The translations under genes and the position numbers were made by a program. A stretch of DNA of 6,817 nucleotides from Peptococcaceae bacterium (lineage in GTDB: Bacteria; Bacillota; Desulfitobacteriia; Desulfitobacteriales; Syntrophobotulaceae), in NCBI GenBank assembly GCA_012523535.1, contig JAAYII010000159.1, forward strand, positions 1 through 6,817, read 5' to 3'. This document shows positions 1 through 5,980 of this stretch, piece after piece. The notes below the pieces were generated by a model. That model was not told where the DNA came from and searched no databases. It worked only from the letters and a program-made list of their open reading frames with translations. Position 1 is the stretch's first letter; each line of letters opens with the position of its first letter.

Positions 1-102
1 AAACAACTCCTTGTACCGGTCCCGGGGAACAAAGATCACCAGCAGCAAAAGGAGAAAAAGGCCAAAAACCGGAGCGTAATACTCTAAGGGGATAGTACTC
101 AT
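1..102 (-). CDS. Small membrane protein, N-terminal 34 codons only (3' part outside window)
   Basis: An ATG at 102-100 opens a frame that runs off the left edge. The visible protein begins MSTIPLEYYAPVFGLF, continues with a very hydrophobic stretch (about residues 10-25, FGLFLLLLLVIFV), and then has a charged segment PRDRYKELF. This is one transmembrane helix followed by a positively charged cytoplasmic-type flank. The start is well supported by GGGAGGAG at 118-111, eight bases upstream. The gene lies beyond the terminator at 192-257 and has its own candidate promoter, so it is probably a separate transcription unit and not part of the transporter operon. The style resembles short multi-pass hypothetical membrane proteins common in Firmicutes, but 34 residues are too few to assign a family. 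Function unknown. Confidence 0.75.
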   Translation of the reverse strand, partial: MSTIPLEYYAPVFGLFLLLLLVIFVPRDRYKELF

Positions 103-125
103 ATTTCAATCTCCTCCCATTTCTT

Positions 126-154
126 ATAGTATTAACCGGTCCGGTTTTTTTCAT
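126..154 (-). promoter_or_regulatory. Candidate promoter with internal inverted repeat, upstream of the left-edge membrane-protein gene
   Basis: On the minus strand, ATGAAA (154-149, 4 of 6 to the -35 consensus) and TACTAT (131-126, 4 of 6 to the -10 consensus) are separated by exactly 17 bases. The spacer holds an interrupted palindrome, AACCGGACCGGTT (146-134, 6-bp arms around one base), in a position where a bound repressor would block RNA polymerase. The predicted start near 119 would leave a very short leader directly before the ribosome binding site at 118-111, which weakens the call. Both boxes are imperfect, so this is a suggestion and not a firm promoter. Confidence 0.3.
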
Positions 155-191
155 AAGCAGGTGAATACCAATGCCATAACATTTCGGCAAT

Positions 192-257
192 AAAAAAACA
201 AGAGATCATCCTTTTTGAAAAATTGGAGTCCAAAATCACCGGGAGATGATCTCTTGT
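192..257 (-). terminator. Probable intrinsic terminator at the end of the transporter operon (long loop)
   Basis: A perfect 13-bp inverted repeat, ACAAGAGATCATC (plus strand 198-210) against GATGATCTCTTGT (245-257), is followed on the minus strand by a run of seven Ts (198-192). It lies 40 bases past the stop codon of the toroid enzyme gene and before the next gene's candidate promoter, where an operon terminator is expected. The loop is unusually long at 34 bases and the stem is only moderately GC-rich. The loop contains further short self-complementary stretches (for example TTGGA/TCCAA) that may fold as a second hairpin. It could also be a small dispersed palindromic element that acts as a terminator. 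Confidence 0.65.
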
Positions 258-297
258 GAATTCTTTTTACAACAAATATACGGTAAAAATGTTGGTG

Positions 298-2634
298 CTA
301 CTCAACTGTAATATCTAAATAATGTGTATCTTTTTGAGCAACAAAATTCATATAGCTTTGGTTAATGGCCAATTTATAATCAGTACCGGGGTTACATCCT
401 TCAATTTTAACCTTAAGTGGTTTATTTCGTTTTAACACATTTAAGGAAAGATCAATTGTCGTTCCGTTTAACGCCATCTTTAGGACGCTAACTCCATCTA
501 TCCCTACAGCATGTTTATATTTGAGGTTGATAAAAAGGTCACCATATTCTTGTGCCAATAACCCATAAGAAACCAACCCGTATCCTATTCCGAAATCAAT
601 TGAATGAGCAACCGCCCGTCCGTCTTGACCTCGATGTCCATAATTTTCGTCCGCGTGTCCTGCAGGTCCTTCCTTCCATATCGGAGAAATTGGTGCATTT
701 TCTGGTATGAAAGCTAAAGGCAGAGCGGCGCGTGTTGCTGCAACTGCTCTCTCAAGATATTCTATCCTACCGGTTTTTTTATAAAACCTTGCGAATAATT
801 GGGGGAAAAACCCCTGACGGGCGTCACTCCAAGCCGGATGCCCATTACCAACAACAAACCCCCCATAAACAGCCATTGAGAGGAAAGGTGGACTCCAGAC
901 AGCCTGGTATAAACATAAATAATCTAATATGGAAACTGCGATATCCATCTCTTCTTTTGCTTCGCTAGTTTCATGAATCTCGCTAAGAGTAAGAAATAGA
1001 TCTGCAGTCCAAAACATAGGCATGGTCGTCTGTGGGTATTGACCAGAAAATCTGTCATAAAGCTCTGGTGGTTTAGCCAAAGAATCATTTGCATATTCAA
1101 AATCTTGCCACCGGTGAATGGGAATTATATGTTCTTTTACAAAATGTGCCGTACGTTCTGCTGCCTGAAGATATTCTTTTTTGTTAGTTATCTTATACAT
1201 CTCGGCTAAAAACAAGGCAGAAGCGGATGAGCCCGCTGTTTCAAGTAGACGTAAATGCGGCCTCAAAGTTTGTGCATCAATAAATGAAGGAAATGCACCT
1301 GAAGGCATTTGATAATCTAATAATGCATCGGCATATCGACTGGTAAAATCTAATAAACGTTGTTCATTTTCAATCGAGCCATACCACTGGAGGAGCCAGT
1401 ATGCTGCCCAAGAACAGTCTGGCAAATAGTATTTTTCATCTTCATCAGGACGATCAACATAGGTCCCATATGTTATTCTTCCCGGCAACCATGGTGATGA
1501 TGGAATCCAACGAGTTTTGCGGTATCCCGTAATAATATCAAAACTAAAAATCGTCGAAAAAAGACCGTTTTTTTGAGGGGAGGTAAGAAGCAAATTTTTA
1601 ATTTTTTTCGCTTTATCAATAAGGTCTGGCCGGTTGGTTAGTTTTCCTAAATAGTAGAAACCGTAAGCTGTGTAAAGCTGATTGAAAAGAAATTGAAACC
1701 ATATATCATTGCTGAATTTAATGCCCATAGGTATCCCGCCTAAAGGAACACCCTCAGATTCACCAAGTTCTGTCCAAAGAACATCATTAACATACTTATG
1801 AGTATAGTTTAGATAATCTTCAAAGCCAATAACCTGTTCCCTCATTAATTGTAACCCTTTTTTCCCGAAATGATCCCATAAAAATTTTGAGATCTCTTGA
1901 TAGCCACGCCTTGGTTTACTAGTACCATTTACGATAATATAATAACTAAATGAAAAGATATTATCTTTTTCAAATAGATTATCAATACCTTTTCGGCGAA
2001 AATAAAGCAACCCTTCTTCCTTGTGTGGTATGAACCCAAATCCCATGACCGGTTTTTTACCAAGTATATTAATATGCAAGCCTAACCGGTTCTTCTTGGA
2101 TTCATCCGGATAAGTTTCTAGATCAGGTACTATAGCTGACATAATAGTGTCTTGTTGCAAAATGATTGCGGGAGAACGAAAGGAATGCTGCCCAATTATG
2201 TGATCTGGCATGGGGCGAAGATATGGCGCCCAACTAAAGTCTACTTTGCCTGGTTCGAAAACATATCTAGACTCTATGGATTCTGCTTTGCTAACCACTG
2301 AAAATAATGTGGAATTTGTCACGTGAATATAGTTTTGTTCTGGATACATAGTTATTTTCTCAGTGAAACGGGCTCTTTTATCATTACCGCTTAATAATAC
2401 AACAACTGCATCTTTCGATTCTTCAACATTAATCTCAGTTAACTGTGGATAAATTACACCTGATGAGTATTCCTGCTTAGGCAGGGAGCTCACAACAGCA
2501 GACGAACTCCCGTTCGATTTAAAACAGCTTACCACTTTCTCATAATATCCTTTACTTTTATCCAATTCCAGCTTAATCTTACCATTACTTATTGAAACTC
2601 TATCCTTATAGTTTTCAATTTTTATTCTGGCCAT
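298..2634 (-). CDS. Predicted cytoplasmic alpha/alpha-toroid carbohydrate-active enzyme, family not recognised (778 aa)
   Basis: I chose the ATG at 2634-2632 because GAAGGGG (2646-2640) lies five bases upstream. A TTG six codons earlier (2652) has no ribosome binding site. There is no signal peptide, so the product should be cytoplasmic. Residues 1 to about 240 are rich in beta-type segments. About 245-700 are repeated amphipathic helices with aromatic-rich, Gly/Asp-containing loops typical of (alpha/alpha)6 sugar-active enzymes: LPDCSWAAYWLLQWY near 404, MPSGAFPSF near 443, QTTMPMFWTADLFL near 535, NGHPAWSDARQGFF near 597 and GHADENYGHRGQDGR near 659. About 700-778 are beta-type again. This N-beta / toroid / C-beta order is known from GH65, GH94 and GH78-like glycosidases and phosphorylases, but I do not recognise their signature motifs. 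D406, D604, D662 and E663 are candidate catalytic acids (inference). As the last gene of the ABC transporter operon it likely processes the imported sugar. TAG stop at 300-298. Confidence 0.6.
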   Translation of the reverse strand: MARIKIENYKDRVSISNGKIKLELDKSKGYYEKVVSCFKSNGSSSAVVSSLPKQEYSSGVIYPQLTEINVEESKDAVVVLLSGNDKRARFTEKITMYPEQNYIHVTNSTLFSVVSKAESIESRYVFEPGKVDFSWAPYLRPMPDHIIGQHSFRSPAIILQQDTIMSAIVPDLETYPDESKKNRLGLHINILGKKPVMGFGFIPHKEEGLLYFRRKGIDNLFEKDNIFSFSYYIIVNGTSKPRRGYQEISKFLWDHFGKKGLQLMREQVIGFEDYLNYTHKYVNDVLWTELGESEGVPLGGIPMGIKFSNDIWFQFLFNQLYTAYGFYYLGKLTNRPDLIDKAKKIKNLLLTSPQKNGLFSTIFSFDIITGYRKTRWIPSSPWLPGRITYGTYVDRPDEDEKYYLPDCSWAAYWLLQWYGSIENEQRLLDFTSRYADALLDYQMPSGAFPSFIDAQTLRPHLRLLETAGSSASALFLAEMYKITNKKEYLQAAERTAHFVKEHIIPIHRWQDFEYANDSLAKPPELYDRFSGQYPQTTMPMFWTADLFLTLSEIHETSEAKEEMDIAVSILDYLCLYQAVWSPPFLSMAVYGGFVVGNGHPAWSDARQGFFPQLFARFYKKTGRIEYLERAVAATRAALPLAFIPENAPISPIWKEGPAGHADENYGHRGQDGRAVAHSIDFGIGYGLVSYGLLAQEYGDLFINLKYKHAVGIDGVSVLKMALNGTTIDLSLNVLKRNKPLKVKIEGCNPGTDYKLAINQSYMNFVAQKDTHYLDITVE

Positions 2635-2708
2635 AATAACCCCTTCTTTCAAATTATTTTCACTTTATTTTGCTAGAACACTACACAAATAAATGCCTCA
2701 ACTCCGAA

Positions 2709-3539
2709 TTAACCTTTTATACCACCAAAGGTTAACCCACTTACCAGATGACGTTGTATTAGTAATGCTAAAACTAGTACAGGTAAAGTAATTAATGTTG
2801 CTGCCGCAGTCAGTCCTCCCCAGTCAATTCCGCCATAAGAAAGGAAATTAAAAACCGCAACAGGAAGAGTTTGGGTATTGTGATTAGCCATTACTACCGA
2901 GTACATAAAAGTATTCCAAGATTGTATAAACGTAAGTATCCCCGAAGAAACCAAACCAGGTTTCACCAAAGGTAACATAATTCTAAAAAAACATGTTAAG
3001 TCGCTTGCTCCATCCAAAAAGGCCGCCTCTTCATATGATTTTGGAATATCTTCAAAAAAACCAATCATGATCCAGATAACCAGCGGTAAAGTAACGGTCA
3101 AATGAGTAAATATTAAGCCGGTATAAGTCCCCACCAACCTTAGCCGTGAAAAAAGAATGAACCAAGGAACCAAATAGCTAATACCAGGCATCATTCGAGA
3201 AAGCAGAATAGCAATTGCCAACTTTTTACATTTAAAACGAGCTATATAATAGGCTACCGGTAATCCAAATACAAGGGCCAACCCAGTTGCAAATATTGCT
3301 ACATAAAAACTATTAAAGGTATACTGTAAAAACGGATTATCTGAAATTACATTAATATAGTTTTGTACAGTAGGTTGAAATATAATAACTGGTGGAACTG
3401 ACATATTGTCTGCTTGTGTCTTAAACGATGAGATCACCATCCAAAGTAGAGGGAACATATAGAATAACAAAACTACACCAAGTAGAATTCTAAATATGAT
3501 GTTTTTGATTATTTGTTTAGCATTTCGGGAACCACTCAA
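2709..3539 (-). CDS. Carbohydrate ABC transporter permease, MalG type (CUT1), 276 aa
   Basis: This is the second inner-membrane permease of the importer. The first transmembrane helix is at about residues 16-37. The core has further helices near 73-100, 108-130, 140-160, 196-215 and 243-262. The EAA loop that docks the ATPase is clear at about 170-191 (EEAAFLDGASD...ITLP-like ending RIMLPLVKPG). The C-terminus VSGLTFGGIKG matches the typical MalG-family tail (G-x-x-x-G-x-x-K-G). The start is a TTG at 3539-3537. AGGGGG (3553-3548) lies eight bases upstream and overlaps the stop codon of the preceding permease; no ATG offers as good a start. The 12-base gap to that permease indicates co-transcription and probable translational coupling. 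No ATP-binding subunit is encoded in the window, so an ATPase from elsewhere (MsmX/MalK-like sharing is known in Firmicutes) is inferred. Confidence 0.93.
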   Translation of the reverse strand: MSGSRNAKQIIKNIIFRILLGVVLLFYMFPLLWMVISSFKTQADNMSVPPVIIFQPTVQNYINVISDNPFLQYTFNSFYVAIFATGLALVFGLPVAYYIARFKCKKLAIAILLSRMMPGISYLVPWFILFSRLRLVGTYTGLIFTHLTVTLPLVIWIMIGFFEDIPKSYEEAAFLDGASDLTCFFRIMLPLVKPGLVSSGILTFIQSWNTFMYSVVMANHNTQTLPVAVFNFLSYGGIDWGGLTAAATLITLPVLVLALLIQRHLVSGLTFGGIKG

Positions 3540-3551
3540 AATATCAACCCC

Positions 3552-4451
3552 CTACCATTGTTTACGACGAGCCTTAGTTAACATGAGACTAATTGCAAGA
3601 ATAATTGAAAAAAACATCACTAACAGAGCCGAAGAATATCCCATATTTAGGTACTCAAAAGCAGTTTTGTAAATATAGATGTTCAATGTCTCAGAAGAAA
3701 AACCGGGTCCCCCTTTGGTAATCACCCATATTGTATCGAACCATTTTAACGCATCAATAGTTCTAAATAAAAGAGCAACCATTAAAGTTGGTCTTAATAA
3801 TGGAAGGGTAATAAACCAAAATACTTGCCACGAATTTGCTCCATCAATTTTTGCGGATTCGTATGGATCTTTAGGAAGAGAAGACAAACCCGCTAAACCG
3901 ATTAATGCAATTAATGGGGTCCACATCCAAACATCAACTAAAATAAGAGACGGTATTACAAACTTTGGATCATTCACCCACTCAATACTTGGAAGGCCAA
4001 TTTGCTGCAAAAACCAACCAAACACGCCACAAGCTGGATCATATAACATTAACCAAACTAAGGAAATGGCAACAGGTGTTGCAACCATAGGTAATAAGAT
4101 CAGTGTTCTAATAAGGCCTCTGCCACGAAACTCCTTGTTTAGCAAAAGCGCCACAATTAACCCTAGTATCGTCTCGATAATTACTGAGCCACCCGTATAA
4201 TAAAGCATCCTTAAAATACCAAGAAGAAACCTTTTATCTGACAAAGCTGTAATGTAATTGAAAAGCCCCACAAATTGCGGTTCTTTAATGCTCGACGCGA
4301 ACCAACGGTGAAAACTTAACCAGACCGTGTATATTATTGGGAAAACCAGCATGAATAGCAGAAATATCATCGATGGAAGCACGAACCATATTAATCTATT
4401 GGTTTTCAATTTAAGAGCCAGGGAATTAAAGATGCTATTTTTTTCTCTCAC
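3552..4451 (-). CDS. Carbohydrate ABC transporter permease, MalF type (CUT1), 299 aa
   Basis: This is the first permease of the importer, which forms the membrane channel with the MalG-type partner just downstream. Transmembrane segments are visible near residues 21-44, 82-104, 113-136, 165-189, 210-232 and 271-291. The EAA loop is at about 198-221 (ESAKIDGANSWQVFWF then TLPLLRP). The family motif ITKGGPG, found before the last helix in sugar permeases, is at 244-250. The N-terminal region is short and lacks the extra helices of enteric MalF, as is usual for Firmicutes-type CUT1 proteins. The start is GTG at 4451-4449 with AGAGGTG (4469-4463) upstream. The 11-base spacing is slightly long, so translation may be modest. 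A GC-rich hairpin lies just before this ribosome binding site. TAG stop at 3554-3552. Confidence 0.93.
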   Translation of the reverse strand: MREKNSIFNSLALKLKTNRLIWFVLPSMIFLLFMLVFPIIYTVWLSFHRWFASSIKEPQFVGLFNYITALSDKRFLLGILRMLYYTGGSVIIETILGLIVALLLNKEFRGRGLIRTLILLPMVATPVAISLVWLMLYDPACGVFGWFLQQIGLPSIEWVNDPKFVIPSLILVDVWMWTPLIALIGLAGLSSLPKDPYESAKIDGANSWQVFWFITLPLLRPTLMVALLFRTIDALKWFDTIWVITKGGPGFSSETLNIYIYKTAFEYLNMGYSSALLVMFFSIILAISLMLTKARRKQW

Positions 4452-4471
4452 TTTTTAAAAAACACCTCTTT

Positions 4472-4496
4472 CAAGGGCGGCGTATAGCCGCCCTTG
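4472..4496 (-). promoter_or_regulatory. Intercistronic GC-rich hairpin between binding-protein and permease genes
   Basis: CAAGGGCGGC pairs perfectly with GCCGCCCTTG (10 bp, 8 of them G:C) around a five-base loop. The hairpin starts 16 bases after the binding-protein stop codon and ends just before the permease ribosome binding site. On the minus strand it is not followed directly by a U-run (the next bases are AAAGAGGTG, with six Ts only after that), so it is unlikely to be a full terminator. Known sugar operons (malE-malF) carry similar structures that stabilise the 5' binding-protein message and lower permease expression. That role is inferred here. Confidence 0.7.
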
Positions 4497-4512
4497 GATT
4501 CCCGGATATATT

Positions 4513-5817
4513 TCATTGTAAATCTTTTTCAGTATTGTCACGTATTATCTGTATTCTTTCGACAACACTATCTGCTACTGAGCGAATATCTCCCCCTTGT
4601 ATGGCTGTGACAATAGCTTCCCCAATAACGTCCCTGATTTCTCCAACAGCTACCCATGGAGGTCCCCACGACGGTGTTCCTTCAAGTTGAAGCGTTTCCA
4701 GAGTTGCTTTAGTTAGCTCCGGGGTACGATCCAACTCCTTAAACTGAGGTGCTTCCCAAGCAGAAACTCGGGCTGTTGGAATTCCGTTTAACTGTGCTTT
4801 TAAAACATTCTCCTTATTTAAGGCCCATTGAATAAAATACCAAGCTGCCTTTTGTTTTTTAGAACTAGGTGCTATTGAAAGGTACCACCCACCTCCAGCA
4901 GGTTTACGTCCGCCGGGCCCCTCAGGAAATACTGCAAAACCAATATCATTAGCCAAATCAGATTCTAACAACGTTGCAGCAAAAATATTAGAGTCAATCC
5001 AAAGCGCCGCCTTTCCACTCGCCATCAAGCTTTGACACTGAAACCAATGGTTATTTACCGAACCCGGAGGGCCCGCAAGTTGAATTAATTCTGCGTAAAA
5101 CTCAAATGCTTTTATAGCTTCTGGAGTGTTTAGCATGGGATTTCTATCAGAATCGGCCCAACTACCACCCATACTGTGTAAAAAACCAGAAAAAATTGTT
5201 GTTGCAGCTGCACCTCGCCCCCGAAGGGTTATACCATAAACACCTTTCTTACGATCAGTCAATAGAATTGCCGCATTTTTTAATTCTTCAAGCGTATCAG
5301 GAACGTTTATCCCAGCTTTAGCAAATAAAGCTTTATTATAATACACTATCTGTACTTCACTATATAATGGAATACCGACTAACACCCCTTCAACTGTAGC
5401 ATCTGTAATGGTAAGGCTGGCAAAATCTTCAAAGTCAAAGTCTTTAGGTGTTAACAATGGATTGTTTAGAAAGGGCTCTAGTGGTTCATACCAACCAGAC
5501 ATCAGATACCGAACACCTTCATTGTGTTTTTGTGATGCAAATACATCAACATCGCCACGACCAGAAGCAAATGAAACTGCTAACCTTTGTCTATGTTGGT
5601 CTTCCGGCAAAATAGAAAGGTTAACTCTTATCCCCGTAAGCGCTTCAAATTCCTTAATTTCACCCTTAATAAAATCAGCCCATGGTTGCTGTGCAAGCTG
5701 GACATTTATCTGAGTACCCTTATAAGCGCGCCAGTCAATATCTCGAGCGGAAGTACTAACAGCAGAAAGAAATACTACCAAAATTACACTAATCATGAGC
5801 AATCTTTTGTTCATCAT
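4513..5817 (-). CDS. Extracytoplasmic sugar-binding protein of an ABC importer (family 1), 434 aa
   Basis: This protein captures the substrate outside the inner membrane and delivers it to the two permeases encoded downstream. The N-terminus MMNKRLLMISVILVVFL is a classic signal peptide with a basic start and hydrophobic core; STSA|RD near residue 24 is the likely signal peptidase I site. No cysteine follows the hydrophobic core, so it is not a typical lipoprotein. The mature part has family 1 features: an N-lobe with WADFIKGEIKEFEALTGIRVN (starting near 46; a variant of the usual F-x-x-x-TGI-V segment), SGRGDVDVFA near 84, YYNKALFAKAGI near 158, GGGWYLSIAPSSKKQKAAWYF near 310, and a C-terminal SWGPPWVAVGEIRDVIGEA near 388 like that of sorbitol/mannitol-type binding proteins. 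Length is normal. GGAG (5831-5828) lies ten bases before the ATG at 5817; a second ATG follows immediately. The sugar bound cannot be read from sequence. Confidence 0.93.
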   Translation of the reverse strand: MMNKRLLMISVILVVFLSAVSTSARDIDWRAYKGTQINVQLAQQPWADFIKGEIKEFEALTGIRVNLSILPEDQHRQRLAVSFASGRGDVDVFASQKHNEGVRYLMSGWYEPLEPFLNNPLLTPKDFDFEDFASLTITDATVEGVLVGIPLYSEVQIVYYNKALFAKAGINVPDTLEELKNAAILLTDRKKGVYGITLRGRGAAATTIFSGFLHSMGGSWADSDRNPMLNTPEAIKAFEFYAELIQLAGPPGSVNNHWFQCQSLMASGKAALWIDSNIFAATLLESDLANDIGFAVFPEGPGGRKPAGGGWYLSIAPSSKKQKAAWYFIQWALNKENVLKAQLNGIPTARVSAWEAPQFKELDRTPELTKATLETLQLEGTPSWGPPWVAVGEIRDVIGEAIVTAIQGGDIRSVADSVVERIQIIRDNTEKDLQ

Positions 5818-5916
5818 ATAGTTTCTACTCCTTTTTTTTAGTTTTTCATGACTTAACGACCTAATACGTTTGCCCTATGTATTCCACCCCCCCTTTTCTC
5901 AGCTTAACCGCAAGAT

Positions 5917-5946
5917 TTTATAGAGTATTTCGGCCTGAACTGTAAG
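5917..5946 (-). promoter_or_regulatory. Candidate promoter for the binding-protein/permease/toroid-enzyme genes
   Basis: In the 163-base gap after the dehydrogenase gene, CTTACA (5946-5941, 4 of 6 to the -35 consensus) is followed after 18 bases by TATAAA (5922-5917, 5 of 6 to the -10 consensus). Transcription would start near 5910 and give a leader of about 90 bases. That leader contains a run of seven Gs (5893-5887) and an A8 tract next to the GGAG ribosome binding site. I see no terminator between the dehydrogenase stop and this site, so read-through from upstream is also possible. I found no convincing catabolite-repressor (cre) or LacI-type operator. Confidence 0.35.
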
Positions 5947-5980
5947 ATGAATCTAAAACTATCAGGGGGAAATCTACTAC

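Noticed and set aside
134..151. Plus-strand terminator formed by AACCG/CGGTT plus Ts
   Set aside because: The stem is only five base pairs with a three-base loop and no plus-strand gene ends nearby; an operator-like role fits better.
732..968. Plus-strand open frame opposite the toroid enzyme gene
   Set aside because: It is short and antisense to a long continuous coding region with protein-like composition.
2635..2652. Upstream TTG start that would lengthen the toroid enzyme by six residues
   Set aside because: The TTG has no ribosome binding site, whereas GAAGGGG inside this stretch is well placed for the ATG at 2634.
3679..4200. Open frame on the plus strand of about 173 codons inside the MalF-type permease gene
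   Set aside because: It is the antisense shadow of a well-supported permease; no ribosome binding site or recognisable protein features were found.
5408..5841. Two overlapping plus-strand open frames opposite the binding-protein gene
   Set aside because: They are antisense to a clear family 1 binding protein with signal peptide, and their translations are unlike any protein family.
5862..5875. Possible catabolite-repressor (cre) or LacI-type operator around AAACGTATTA
   Set aside because: It matches only part of the consensus and lacks two-fold symmetry beyond ACGT.
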